From: Deltaproteobacteria bacterium
Lineage (GTDB): Bacteria > Desulfobacterota > Syntrophia > Syntrophales > UBA5619
NCBI GenBank assembly: GCA_026388365.1
Contig: JAPLJW010000112.1
Location: 1 to 20,032 of the forward strand
DNA: 20,032 nucleotides
Direction: 5' to 3'
Shown: one piece after another, positions 1-8,431 of the stretch
How the letters are laid out: each line of letters starts with the position of its first letter
Numbering within the stretch: position 1 is the first letter of the stretch
The notes under the pieces: model-generated
Told to the model about the DNA's origin: nothing
Databases searched by the model: none
What the model saw: the letters and a program-made list of their open reading frames with translations, nothing else
Made by a program: the position numbers and the translations under genes

Positions 1-314
1 CGCAGAAAATCGGTTCGGAGGATGCGCGCAAACGTCTCCGGATCATGGAACAGACCAACGATGGCTTCCGGATCGCCGAAGAGGATCTGGTCATCCGCGG
101 CCCCGGTGAATTCATGGGGACGCGGCAATCCGGTCTTCCAGACTTCCGGATCGCCAGCATCGTCCGCGACGGTCGCATCTTGGGCGAGGCCAGGGCGGAT
201 GCGTTCGGCCTTGTCGAGGAAGATCCCCGATTGGAATGCCCCGACCACCGCCCGCTTCGGGATGTGCTCCTGCACAGGTGGGGCGGCAGACTGGAACTGG
301 CCAAGACCGGATGA
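1..314 (+). CDS. recG: ATP-dependent DNA helicase RecG, C-terminal end (5' partial)
   Basis: This is the last ~103 codons of RecG, read in phase from base 3; the 5' part lies outside the window. RecG is a superfamily 2 helicase that remodels stalled replication forks and Holliday junctions. The visible part holds the conserved stretch after helicase motif VI: RLRIMEQTNDGFRIAEEDL followed by RGPGEFMGTRQSGLPDFRIA, a signature of RecG tails. It then runs through the short C-terminal helical segment and ends in TGA at 312-314. The length and ending fit an intact C-terminus. No terminator is evident after it; the next gene begins about 100 bp downstream behind its own promoter. The assignment rests on motif recognition and is strong. 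Confidence 0.93.
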   Translation, partial: QKIGSEDARKRLRIMEQTNDGFRIAEEDLVIRGPGEFMGTRQSGLPDFRIASIVRDGRILGEARADAFGLVEEDPRLECPDHRPLRDVLLHRWGGRLELAKTG

Positions 315-327
315 CGGATGAATTCTT

Positions 328-355
328 TTGACAAAACGGGATAAATTGATATAGA
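328..355 (+). promoter_or_regulatory. sigma-70-type promoter for hom (extended -10)
   Basis: A perfect TTGACA -35 box at 328-333 is followed after 16 bp by TATAGA at 350-355. TGA stands directly before the -10 box, giving an extended -10 (TGnTATAGA). It lies in the recG-hom gap and would give a leader of roughly 55 nt before the ATG at 417. No attenuator-like leader peptide or terminator hairpin was seen in that leader. Confidence 0.6.
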
Positions 356-416
356 AACGGCTTCGTTTTGGGCCGTGGCTATAGATGCTATCCAATGAAC
401 CCGCAGGCATAAGACC

Positions 417-1733
417 ATGAAGAAAATGATATCCATAGGACTTATCGGTTTCGGAACCATCGGCACGGGCGTCGTCAAGCTTCTGCAGGAGAATGGGGAT
501 CTCATCGCCGGGCGCCTCGGCGCAGAGATTCGGCTGCAGAGGATTGCGGATATCGATATCCGCAAATCCCGGGGGATTCAGGTGGATGATGCACTCCTTA
601 CGATGGACGCCGCTGATATCCTCAATGACCCGGGGATTGATATCGTCGTCGAACTCATGGGCGGGTACGAACCGGCCCGGACCTTCATCCTGGCTGCCAT
701 AACCCACGGGAAACACGTTGTCACGGCAAACAAGGCCCTTCTGGCAACACATGGGGACGAGATCTTCAGGAGCGCCATGCGTCACGGGGTCAACATCGGC
801 TTTGAGGCCAGCGTCGGCGGAACCGTTCCCGTGATCAAGACGCTCAAGGAAAGTCTCATCGCCAACCGGATCCAGTCCATCTCCGCGATCGTGAACGGGA
901 CATCCAATTTTATTCTGAGCAAGATGACGGATGAAGGCGGATCCTTCGAGACGGTTCTGAAGGAGGCCCAGTCCTTGGGGTTCGCCGAATCCGACCCTGC
1001 TTACGACGTCGAGGGTATCGACGCCGCCCACAAACTGGCGATCCTCCTCTCCCTCTCATACGGGAAAAAGGTTCATCTAAACGATTTGTACCGGGAAGGA
1101 ATCACCCGGATCGGCGAACAGGATATCGCTTTCGCGCGGGAGTTGGGTTATCGGATCAAACTGCTGGCCATCGCGATCCGCAGGGACCGGGAGATCGAGG
1201 CGAGGCTTCATCCGACGATGATCCCCTTCGATCACTTGCTCGCCAACGTGAACGGAAACTTCAACGCCTTTCACATCATCGGCGACGCGGCCGACTCGGT
1301 ATTCCTCTACGGTCAAGGCTCCGGCATGATGCCGACGGCCAGCGCTGTATTCAGCGATATCGTTGATATCGCCCGCGATATGCGGAAAGGGATCGCGGGT
1401 CGCGTTCCCCCGCGGGTCCTCGATGAAGAGGCCATCGAAGAAATCTGCCTGATGCCCTTCGACCAGATCCGGACGAATTACTATTTCCGTTTTTCCGCCG
1501 TCGACCGCCCCGGCGTCCTTTCCCGGATCTCCGGGATTCTGGGCGCCAACGATATCAGCATCGCCACCGTCATCCAGAAGGGGAGGATGCAGGGCGGGGC
1601 CGTCCCGATCGTGATGACCACGTACAAGGCCAGGGAAAGAGACGTCCGGAGGGCCCTGGAGGATATCGACCGTCTCGATATCGTGATGGGGAAGACGGTG
1701 CTGATACGGATCGAGGATGACAATCTCTTATGA
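417..1733 (+). CDS. hom: homoserine dehydrogenase with C-terminal ACT domain
   Basis: The 438-residue enzyme reduces aspartate semialdehyde to homoserine with NAD(P)H, the branch point to threonine and methionine, in the cytosol. The N-terminal Rossmann domain shows GLIGFGTIGTGVV (residues 8-20) and the conserved TANKALLA near 100. The catalytic/dimerisation domain carries GFEASVGGTVPVIKTL, NGTSNFIL and GFAESDPAYDVEGIDAAHKL. The tail from about 355 (YFRFSAVDRPGVLSRISGIL) is an ACT domain, typical of threonine-feedback-regulated forms. The length is usual for the Hom-ACT class. The start is ATG at 417 with a weak ribosome site (only AAGA nearby); an ATG three codons later is an alternative. 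The stop overlaps the next gene by ATGA, so the two are probably translationally coupled. Confidence 0.96.
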   Translation: MKKMISIGLIGFGTIGTGVVKLLQENGDLIAGRLGAEIRLQRIADIDIRKSRGIQVDDALLTMDAADILNDPGIDIVVELMGGYEPARTFILAAITHGKHVVTANKALLATHGDEIFRSAMRHGVNIGFEASVGGTVPVIKTLKESLIANRIQSISAIVNGTSNFILSKMTDEGGSFETVLKEAQSLGFAESDPAYDVEGIDAAHKLAILLSLSYGKKVHLNDLYREGITRIGEQDIAFARELGYRIKLLAIAIRRDREIEARLHPTMIPFDHLLANVNGNFNAFHIIGDAADSVFLYGQGSGMMPTASAVFSDIVDIARDMRKGIAGRVPPRVLDEEAIEEICLMPFDQIRTNYYFRFSAVDRPGVLSRISGILGANDISIATVIQKGRMQGGAVPIVMTTYKARERDVRRALEDIDRLDIVMGKTVLIRIEDDNLL

Positions 1734-2959
1734 AATACGTGATTCTGCTGGGCGACGGGATGGCGGATGATCCTCTTGCCGTCCTGGGAAATCAGACCCC
1801 TCTGGAGTATGCCCGCACCCCCCATATGGACCGGATCGCCGCGGAAGGCACCCAGGGGTTGATCGATACGATCCCGCCGGGGCTTCCACCGGGAAGCGAT
1901 GTCGCCAACCTGGCCGTTCTCGGTTACGACCCATGCGTCTGCTACACGGGACGGGGCCCCCTCGAAGCGGCGAACATGGGAATCACCCTTGCGCCGGAGG
2001 ATGTCGCCTTCCGTTGCAACCTGGTCACCCTCGGCGGCGACGAGGATCCGGTCATGGATGATTTTACGGCCGGTCACATCTCTTCCGCAGAGGCAGGGCA
2101 GATTATCGTCGATCTCAACCGGGCGATCGGATCGGAAGACTTTCATTTTTACTCGGGCGTCGGGTATCGGCATCTGCTGGTCTGGAAGGGGGGAGAAGCA
2201 GAACTTGCGGCGACGCCGCCCCATGATATTACCGGGAAGACCATCGGACCTTATCTTCCGTCGGGCCGGGGCGCCGATGAGATCATTCGCCTCATTCATC
2301 TCTCCCGTGATTTCCTTGCAGACCACCCCGTGAACCGGGAAAGGCTGTCCCGGGGATTTAAGGCAGCGACCGCGATCTGGCCCTGGGGGCAGGGCAGGGC
2401 GCCGCAGATGCAGAAAATCACGGAGCGGTTTCATCTCCGCGGCGGCGTTATCTCCGCGGTGGATCTCCTGAACGGGATCGGCATTTATGCGGGCCTGGAG
2501 GTCCTCCCGGTCGAGGGGGCCACAGGTTACACGGACACCAACTACGTCGGCAAGGCGGAAAAGGCCTTGAACGCCTTCAGCGAACTCGATCTGGTCTTCG
2601 TCCATGTCGAGGCCCCCGATGAGATGGGTCATGAGGGCAATGTGGAGGGAAAAATCAAAGCCATCGAGGATTTCGACGAAAAGGTCGTCGGAACGATCCT
2701 GGGGGGGATTCCCCGTCTCGGAGATTTTCGCGTAGCGGTTTTGAGCGACCATCCCACGCCGATAAGCCTGAAGACACATGCCGCAGATCCCAGCCCTTTT
2801 GCAGTCCTTTCTTCCCGGGAGGTGGAAAATCAGGCCAGGGGGATCTCCTTCGGAGAGAGGAACGCAAAAGGTGCGGGCAATATGATTTCTCCCGGGCATC
2901 GTTTTATAGACCATTTTCTCGGAAACTGGAGGCGTTTTTTTGAACAGAACACCCGTTAA
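1730..2959 (+). CDS. apgM: archaeal-type cofactor-independent phosphoglycerate mutase family; probable homoserine kinase
   Basis: The 409-residue protein belongs to the alkaline-phosphatase-fold metalloenzymes of the ApgM type. Visible sites are the metal-binding LLGDGMADDP at the N-terminus (Asp9), the presumed phospho-acceptor Ser56 in GSDVANLAVLGYDP, FVHVEAPDEMGHEGN, and AVLSDHPTPISLKTH near the C-terminus. By sequence it could be annotated as 2,3-bisphosphoglycerate-independent phosphoglycerate mutase. However, a subfamily in bacteria lacking classical thrB has been proposed to be homoserine kinase because it sits beside threonine genes. Here it starts inside the stop codon of hom (ATGA overlap, 1730-1733), which supports that role. 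The biochemical activity cannot be settled from sequence alone. It is intact, with no frame problems. Confidence 0.9.
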   Translation: MKYVILLGDGMADDPLAVLGNQTPLEYARTPHMDRIAAEGTQGLIDTIPPGLPPGSDVANLAVLGYDPCVCYTGRGPLEAANMGITLAPEDVAFRCNLVTLGGDEDPVMDDFTAGHISSAEAGQIIVDLNRAIGSEDFHFYSGVGYRHLLVWKGGEAELAATPPHDITGKTIGPYLPSGRGADEIIRLIHLSRDFLADHPVNRERLSRGFKAATAIWPWGQGRAPQMQKITERFHLRGGVISAVDLLNGIGIYAGLEVLPVEGATGYTDTNYVGKAEKALNAFSELDLVFVHVEAPDEMGHEGNVEGKIKAIEDFDEKVVGTILGGIPRLGDFRVAVLSDHPTPISLKTHAADPSPFAVLSSREVENQARGISFGERNAKGAGNMISPGHRFIDHFLGNWRRFFEQNTR

Positions 2960-3347
2960 GATCCGGGCCATCTACGCCGATACCGATGCGATGGGTATCG
3001 TCTATCATACAAATTACATCCGATGGTTCGAGGTAGGGCGCACCGAACTCTTCCGGGATATGGGGATCCTCTATGCGGAGGTTGAGGCGGCCGGATTCAA
3101 TCTGCCTCTGACACAGGTCTATTGTCACTATCATCTTCCGGCGCATTACGATGAGATGGTTCTCATTGAAACAGAGATCGCGTATCTCAAACGGGCCAGC
3201 ATGAAATTCAACTGCATTATCTGGGATGAAAACCGGAAAAACCTTCTGACAGAGGGGTATACGATTCATGCCTGCACGGATCGGTGCGGAAAGATCGTCC
3301 GCATCCCGGCCATCATTGTGGACAAAATTCGATCATTCTATCCATAA
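2940..3347 (+). CDS. YbgC/4-hydroxybenzoyl-CoA-thioesterase-type acyl-CoA thioesterase
   Basis: The 135-residue single-domain hotdog-fold protein hydrolyses acyl-CoA thioesters; the natural acyl group is unknown. The family signature is clear near the N-terminus: YADTDAMGIVYHTNYIRWFE, with the catalytic Asp in DTDAMG and the following GR(T)E. The gene starts with TTG at 2940, inside the last 20 bp of apgM. A strong GGAGG at 2928-2932 with a 7-nt spacer fixes this start, and there is no in-frame ATG before the conserved core. The overlap suggests co-transcription with hom-apgM, although no metabolic link to threonine is evident. In proteobacteria relatives often neighbour tol-pal genes, which are absent here. 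Confidence 0.9.
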   Translation: MNRTPVKIRAIYADTDAMGIVYHTNYIRWFEVGRTELFRDMGILYAEVEAAGFNLPLTQVYCHYHLPAHYDEMVLIETEIAYLKRASMKFNCIIWDENRKNLLTEGYTIHACTDRCGKIVRIPAIIVDKIRSFYP

Positions 3348-3370
3348 ATTGAAGGAGCAAAGACAAACCC

Positions 3371-4048
3371 ATGACCACGAAAATAGACAAAAAAGATCTT
3401 ACGGAACCGGACAAACTGCAACTTTTTTTTCTCAGTATCCGAACGTTTATGGAAACGCACCGAACGCGGATCTATGCCGGGGTAGGAATTTTCTTCCTAA
3501 TCGTCCTGCTGGCCGGAGGAGGATACCTCTACCAGCTCAACTACGAGACGGGTGCCGGCAAGATCTACAACCGCGTCTTTGAAGCCGCGGCAAAAGCGGA
3601 GCCTTTATCCGGAGATGCTGCGGCGATCCAGGGATACAAGGATCTCATTACCCAGTATCCGCGGAGCCACGCGGCCGTTACGGCCAACTATCGTCTCGGG
3701 AATCTCTATTTCAGCCGTCGCGAGTTCGATGCCGCGATCGGTGCCTATAATGATTTCCTAAAAAAGGCCCCGCCCCAGAGTGATCTGATCACACTCGCCT
3801 ACAGTGGTCTGGGGGCTTGCGAGGAGGCGAAGAAGGATTTCAACAAGGCGCTGGAGTCCTATGAAAAGGCGATGAAAACAAACACGGCGTCTTCCTTTGA
3901 GACCCTGAATTTCAGTAACATCGCGAGGATTCATGAGGCGATGAACCATCCCGCAAAGGCAGCGGAATTTTACCGGAAAGCGCTGGATAAAACGACGGAT
4001 CCGCTCATGATGCTGTATCTGAAGAGAAAAATTTCCATTTTGGGATAA
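3371..4048 (+). CDS. membrane-anchored tetratricopeptide repeat protein
   Basis: The 225-residue protein has a short charged cytoplasmic N-terminus, one hydrophobic segment at about residues 35-55 (IYAGVGIFFLIVLLAGGGYL), then a helical domain outside the membrane. That domain contains TPR-like units, for example NYRLGNLYFSRREFDAAIGA, AYSGLGACEEAKKDFNKALE and SNIARIHEAMNHPAKAAEFY (about residues 100-215). The layout resembles YfgM-like ancillary proteins of the secretion pathway and other N-anchored TPR scaffolds; the specific partner is not known. AAGGAG at 3352-3357 lies 13 nt before the ATG, a slightly long spacing. It follows the thioesterase by 23 bp and is probably in the same transcript. 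Confidence 0.82.
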   Translation: MTTKIDKKDLTEPDKLQLFFLSIRTFMETHRTRIYAGVGIFFLIVLLAGGGYLYQLNYETGAGKIYNRVFEAAAKAEPLSGDAAAIQGYKDLITQYPRSHAAVTANYRLGNLYFSRREFDAAIGAYNDFLKKAPPQSDLITLAYSGLGACEEAKKDFNKALESYEKAMKTNTASSFETLNFSNIARIHEAMNHPAKAAEFYRKALDKTTDPLMMLYLKRKISILG

Positions 4049-4108
4049 TTACAGCTGGTGATCGATCTTTTCGCAAGGGTGAAGAAACGACCGGAAAAGG
4101 GGTGTTTT

Positions 4109-5911
4109 GTGAAAGAACTGATGTCGGGAAATGAGGCAATCGCACGTGGCGCTTTTGAGTGCGGGGTTCGATTTGCAGCCGGATACCCGGGCACGCCGAG
4201 CACGGAAATCATGGAGGCCTTCGCAGAATATCCGGGGGTCTATGCGGAATGGTCTCCGAACGAAAAGGTCGCCATGGAGGTCGGAATCGGCGCCGCTTTG
4301 GCCGGAGCGCGGGCCATGGTCGTTATGAAGCATGTCGGCGTCAATGTGGCAGCCGATCCCTTGTTTACCGCAAGTTATACGGGGACCAACGGCGCCTTGG
4401 TCGTCATAACCGCCGACGACCCGTCGCTACACAGCTCTCAGAATGAGCAGGACAACCGGCACTACGCGCGATTCGCCAAAATCCCGATGCTGGAGCCCGC
4501 CGACAGTCAGGAGGCGAAGGCATTCATCAAGCTCGCGTTCGATCTGAGCGAGAAATTTGACACCCCGGTCTTCCTCCGTTCGACCACGCGGGTTTCGCAT
4601 TCCAAAGCGGTCGTGAACCTGGAGAAACCGATGGATGTCGAAGACCGGATAGCCATCCGTTTCAATGCGGAAAAATTCGTGATGGTTCCCATGAACGCCC
4701 GTAAACGGCGTGTTGTCGTCGAAAGGCGCATGCAGGATCTCCGGGCCTTCGCCGAAACCTTTTCCGAAAACCGCATCGAGATGAACAGTCCCGACATCGG
4801 AATCATCACGGCTGGGATATCCTACCATTACGCGAAAGATGTCTTCCCGGGGTACTCTTATCTGAAACTTGGCATGGTCTATCCGCTTCCCGCCGGCCTG
4901 ATCCGGAAGTTCGCCGCCCGGGTCCGGAAAATCTACGTCGTCGAGGAGTTGGACCCGTTTCTCGAAGAACAGGTCCGCGCTCTGGGAATCGAAGTGACCG
5001 GAAAGGAGATCTTCCCCTACACCGGCGAGTTCGATCCGGGAGTCATCGAACAGGCGATCACCGGCCGCAGCGAGGCGGCACGGGCGCTTCCAGAGATCCC
5101 GATTCCCCCGCGGCCTCCGAATCTCTGTCCGGGATGTCCCCACCGCGGACTCTTTTACGTTCTCGGGAAACTCAAGGTTTTCGTCACCGGCGACATCGGC
5201 TGTTACACCCTCTCCTTCATGAAACCCCTCGAAGGACTCCACTCCTGCATCTGCATGGGCGCCAGCATCGGCATGGCCCATGGGATGAGCAGGGCCCTCG
5301 GGGAGAAGGGGAGGGGAAAGGTCGTCGGAGTCATCGGCGACTCCACCTTTCTCCACTCCGGGATCACGCCGCTGCTCAACATGGCCTACAACCGCAGCAA
5401 TGCCGTGATCGTCATCTGCGACAACCTAACCACGGCAATGACGGGAATGCAGGAACATCCCGCCACCGGCTTCACCCTGCTGGGGGAAAAGACGGTGGGT
5501 GTAGATCTTGCCACCTTGGTAAAGACGTTGGGCATTGAAAGCATTCGGATTGTCGATCCCTATGATCTGAAGGCCGTTCGAACTGTCCTGAAGGAAGAAC
5601 TGGCCCGTTCGGGCCCGTCCGTCGTCATCTCCAGGCGCGCCTGCGTCCTGTTCAAGCGGGAAAAGTCCGCCCTGCGAAAATCCTTCCGGATCGATCCGGA
5701 AAAATGCATCGGATGCCGTCTCTGTCTCGGCCTCGGCTGTCCTCCCATCACCTGGCATAAACTCGATAACGAACCCGGCAGCGGGATGAAGGAAGACAAA
5801 GGAAAAGGAAGAAGGGAAGGATTCGCCGTGATCGATCGGAATCTCTGCACCGGCTGCGACCTCTGCGCTCAGCTCTGTAAATCCGGCGCCATTACGGAGG
5901 AGAACGAATGA
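4109..5911 (+). CDS. iorA: indolepyruvate:ferredoxin oxidoreductase, alpha subunit
   Basis: The TPP- and iron-sulfur-dependent subunit of the enzyme oxidatively decarboxylates aryl-pyruvates (from aromatic amino acid transamination) to aryl-acetyl-CoA, reducing ferredoxin. The N-terminal pyrimidine-binding domain begins with ELMSGNEAIARGAFE and AAGYPGTPSTEI. The pyrophosphate-binding domain has LCPGCPHRGLFYVL, GDIGCYTLSF and GVIGDSTFLHSGI. The C-terminus carries two 4Fe-4S motifs, CIGCRLCLGLGCP and CTGCDLCAQLCKSGA. The start chosen is GTG at 4109: it has AAGGGG six nt upstream and matches where homologues begin, giving 600 residues. A GTG at 4058 in the same frame would add 17 residues but lacks a ribosome site. 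The gene overlaps iorB by ATGA. Such enzymes mark anaerobic amino-acid metabolism. Confidence 0.95.
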   Translation: MKELMSGNEAIARGAFECGVRFAAGYPGTPSTEIMEAFAEYPGVYAEWSPNEKVAMEVGIGAALAGARAMVVMKHVGVNVAADPLFTASYTGTNGALVVITADDPSLHSSQNEQDNRHYARFAKIPMLEPADSQEAKAFIKLAFDLSEKFDTPVFLRSTTRVSHSKAVVNLEKPMDVEDRIAIRFNAEKFVMVPMNARKRRVVVERRMQDLRAFAETFSENRIEMNSPDIGIITAGISYHYAKDVFPGYSYLKLGMVYPLPAGLIRKFAARVRKIYVVEELDPFLEEQVRALGIEVTGKEIFPYTGEFDPGVIEQAITGRSEAARALPEIPIPPRPPNLCPGCPHRGLFYVLGKLKVFVTGDIGCYTLSFMKPLEGLHSCICMGASIGMAHGMSRALGEKGRGKVVGVIGDSTFLHSGITPLLNMAYNRSNAVIVICDNLTTAMTGMQEHPATGFTLLGEKTVGVDLATLVKTLGIESIRIVDPYDLKAVRTVLKEELARSGPSVVISRRACVLFKREKSALRKSFRIDPEKCIGCRLCLGLGCPPITWHKLDNEPGSGMKEDKGKGRREGFAVIDRNLCTGCDLCAQLCKSGAITEENE

Positions 5912-6489
5912 TGGAAACCAAGGGGATATTGTTGGCCGGCGTCGGCGGACAGGGGGTCCTCCGCGCAAGCGACATCCTCTGCCGCGTCTTCATGGCTGCC
6001 GGTCTCGACGTAAAGAAGAGCGAGGTGCACGGCATGGCGCAGCGGGGCGGGTGCGTGACAAGCCATGTGCGTTACGGGGAGAAAGTCCATTCGCCGCTTG
6101 CCAAGAAAAATGATATTGACGTCCTCGTTTCGTTTGAACAAATGGATACGCTCCGTTATATGGATTATGTCAAGGAATCAGGAACGGTCATTATCAATAC
6201 AGAAAAAATCTACCCGCCGGCCGTCAATCTGGGGGAGGCGCCCTATCCCGCAAATGTCGCGGAGACTGTCCGCCGTTATTTTACGAAGGTTCTTCCGGTC
6301 GATGCCGCGGCCCTCGCCCGCGAGGCTGGGAATATCCGCGCCGTCAATACTGTCCTTCTGGGGGCGCTTTCCTCTTGCCTGAACCTCTCCCTGGGGCTAT
6401 GGGAAAAGGTGCTGCAGGAATCCTTCCCAACGAAACTCGTCGGTGTGAACCAGAAGGCCTTCTGTCTGGGAAGGGGCGTTTATAAGTAA
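5908..6489 (+). CDS. iorB: indolepyruvate:ferredoxin oxidoreductase, beta subunit
   Basis: The 193-residue gamma-domain subunit (pyruvate ferredoxin/flavodoxin oxidoreductase family) pairs with IorA. Characteristic features are LAGVGGQGVLRASDIL near the N-terminus, then KKSEVHGMAQRGGCVTSHVR and the later NTVLLGALS. Its length is typical. The ATG at 5908 overlaps the iorA stop (ATGA) and has GGAGG at 5896-5900, seven nt upstream; a second ATG follows at 5911. The overlap indicates coupled, balanced synthesis of the heterodimer. Nothing in the sequence suggests truncation. Confidence 0.95.
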   Translation: MMETKGILLAGVGGQGVLRASDILCRVFMAAGLDVKKSEVHGMAQRGGCVTSHVRYGEKVHSPLAKKNDIDVLVSFEQMDTLRYMDYVKESGTVIINTEKIYPPAVNLGEAPYPANVAETVRRYFTKVLPVDAAALAREAGNIRAVNTVLLGALSSCLNLSLGLWEKVLQESFPTKLVGVNQKAFCLGRGVYK

Positions 6490-6562
6490 CACTCCTGCCT
6501 TGACAAAGCCCTTTCCGTGAATTAGGTATATTTAACTTTTCAAAGAGGTTGTCAAAGATAGC

Positions 6563-7510
6563 ATGGCTGATGATTATTATAAGGCTTTGGGCGTTGAGAA
6601 GACCGCTGATCCGGAAGCAGTCAAGAAAGCCTACCGGAAACTGGCCTTGAAATACCACCCAGACCGAAATCCGAACAACCGCGATGCGGAGGAAAAATTC
6701 AAGAAGATCAGTGAAGCATACGCCGTTCTGAGCGACGCTGAAAAACGAAAACAATATGACAGTTTCGGATCGGATCAGTTCAGCCGTCGTTACAGCCAGG
6801 AAGATATTTTCCGGAATTTCGATTTCAATGAAATTCTTCGGGATTTTGGATTCGGCGGTGCGGGGGGGAATGAAAGGGTATTTCGAGGCGCTGGCCGGCG
6901 CGGCGGCTACACCTTCCGGACCGGCGGCGATCCGTTACGAGACCTCTTCGGACAAGGGCAGTCGCATAATGAGGCTCTGCAGAAGGGCGAGGACCTGCAC
7001 TACAACCTCTCGATCACACTCGAGGAGTCCGTATCCGGCGCGGAGAAGAAACTGGCGCTTCAGCAGGAACTGGAGGTTCATGAGATCAGCGTGCGTATTC
7101 CGGCGGGAATCAGCACCGGAAAGAAACTGAGACTTGTCGGCAAGGGATATCCCGGAATTCAAGGTGGTCCTGCGGGCGACCTCTACCTGAACATCACGGT
7201 TCTTCCCCATCCGATCTTCGCCAGGGACGGCAACGATATTCATATCGAAAAGGCGGTTTCCTTTACACAGGCCGTTCTGGGGATCAGCATCGAGGTCCCG
7301 ACGATCGATGGAACGATCAGGAGGATCAAGGTCCCGGCAGGGACGCAGAGCGGAACGAAGATCCGGATGAAGGGTTACGGTGTTCCCGGCCTTAAAGGTT
7401 CCGGATCTTCCAAAGGGGACCAGTTTGTAAAGATCAGCATTGAGGTTCCCCGAAAAATCAATGAAAAGCAGCTCCAACTAATCAAGAAGCTGGCCGAGGA
7501 AGGGATATGA
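6563..7510 (+). CDS. DnaJ-class (type II, CbpA-like) co-chaperone
   Basis: The 315-residue J-protein stimulates the ATPase of DnaK and delivers clients. The J domain covers residues 1-70 with the essential HPD at 32-34 (KYHPDRNP). A Gly/Phe-rich linker follows (about 75-135), then two beta-sandwich substrate-binding domains (from about 140: [19 protein letters not shown]) with no CxxCxGxG zinc repeats. It is therefore a type II protein such as CbpA rather than canonical DnaJ. A TTGACA box at 6500-6505 lies in the 73-bp gap after iorB, but the matching -10 (TAGGTA at 17 bp) is poor, so a separate promoter is only possible. The ribosome site is weak (AGAGG, 14 nt away). Confidence 0.93.
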   Translation: MADDYYKALGVEKTADPEAVKKAYRKLALKYHPDRNPNNRDAEEKFKKISEAYAVLSDAEKRKQYDSFGSDQFSRRYSQEDIFRNFDFNEILRDFGFGGAGGNERVFRGAGRRGGYTFRTGGDPLRDLFGQGQSHNEALQKGEDLHYNLSITLEESVSGAEKKLALQQELEVHEISVRIPAGISTGKKLRLVGKGYPGIQGGPAGDLYLNITVLPHPIFARDGNDIHIEKAVSFTQAVLGISIEVPTIDGTIRRIKVPAGTQSGTKIRMKGYGVPGLKGSGSSKGDQFVKISIEVPRKINEKQLQLIKKLAEEGI

Positions 7511-7669
7511 CGCTTTTTTCGATCAAGGCCTAATGATAACGGACCGGTTTCTTCCTCAAGTTAGTGTTCGGTAATTAGAGTCCTTGGTGTCCCAGATGAT
7601 GTCTTATAAGATATGTTATGTAAACTAAGCCATCGATAAAGGCTCAACAAAGTATGCGGGTGGTTTAGA
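7511..7669. other. convergent intergenic region with a possible weak hairpin
   Basis: This gap separates the 3' ends of the dnaJ-like gene and UPF0280. No open frame of interest is seen. On the - strand a short GC stem (GCGGG ... CCCGC, about 7655-7681, with an 11-nt loop and one bulge) spans the UPF0280 stop codon. It is not followed by a T run, so an intrinsic terminator is doubtful. Confidence 0.3.
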
Positions 7670-8410
7670 TCATTCCCCCGCCAGTTCAACATCGCCGACC
7701 GCACCCAACTGATCTCCGACGATGATCACGATCCCCAGAACACCCTCGATCTTCATACCCGCCTTCAGGGCATTCTGGATGTCCTTCTTCGATTTGACAA
7801 GATTTCCGACGGCCGTGGCCGCCGCATCGGCAAGCGCGGCCGATCCGGACTTGACGCAGCATGCATCCGCGCACCCGAAGCTCAGAGAATGCCCCACCGT
7901 TCCAGATGACGTGCAGACGCCAAGAGGCATCTCCTCTTTCCGCACCTTGATCGACACCCGATCCGCTAACGGCGATCTTCCCGCAAAAAGACCGACATGC
8001 ACATCATTCATGGATTTCAAGTAGATATCGCCGCCGTTTTCGATGATCACGTTCCGCGTATATTGAAGAAGATCACGTCCGACATACTCCGCAATGGCAC
8101 CCGCAACAGCCGCCATGGGACCGACCCCCGCCTTCCCTGAAACGCTCATCATCTCGCGGACGATTTCCGGCGCAAATTCATCATAGGGAACCGGACTCAG
8201 GGATGTCAAAAATTCACGATGCACAACGATATAGGATTCTATGGAGGAACGAAATCGATGAACAGATGCGAAAGCGAGCTGAGTCAGATCGGAATCTGCG
8301 CTAATAAAAATGTCTGTTTCTCGTATAGTTACACTGAATATCTTCAGGTCATTTTTTAATATCCTGTTGCGATAGGTCCGGTCCCGATAGTCCGCAGGAT
8401 TCCGATTCAT
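7670..8410 (-). CDS. UPF0280 family protein (ApbE-like fold)
   Basis: This is a roughly 246-residue protein of the UPF0280/COG2122 family, which is related to the ApbE flavin transferases. Its reaction is not established. Recognisable stretches are YRDRTYRNRI at the N-terminus, GPMAAVAGAIAEYVG and IENGGDIYL in the middle, then GVCTSSGTVGHSLSFG and a Cys-rich ADACCVKSGSAALADAAATA, resembling the ApbE T-S-G and terminal Asp-Ala regions. The start chosen is ATG at 8410, which fits the family N-terminus. A TTG at 8428, three nt after the dnaE stop, would add six residues; neither has a good ribosome site. It is the last gene of the - strand cluster and probably depends on dnaE translation. Confidence 0.85.
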   Translation of the reverse strand: MNRNPADYRDRTYRNRILKNDLKIFSVTIRETDIFISADSDLTQLAFASVHRFRSSIESYIVVHREFLTSLSPVPYDEFAPEIVREMMSVSGKAGVGPMAAVAGAIAEYVGRDLLQYTRNVIIENGGDIYLKSMNDVHVGLFAGRSPLADRVSIKVRKEEMPLGVCTSSGTVGHSLSFGCADACCVKSGSAALADAAATAVGNLVKSKKDIQNALKAGMKIEGVLGIVIIVGDQLGAVGDVELAGE

Positions 8411-8431
8411 GTTCTGAAGCCAGCCCAAGGG

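Noticed and set aside
1481..2971. 496-codon open frame on the - strand across hom and apgM
   Set aside because: It lies opposite two clearly recognised genes, shows no family features, and long antisense frames are common in GC-rich coding DNA.
4427..5356. 309-codon - strand frame opposite iorA
   Set aside because: Composition rich in Asp/Gly/His and no motif; a mirror of iorA codon use.
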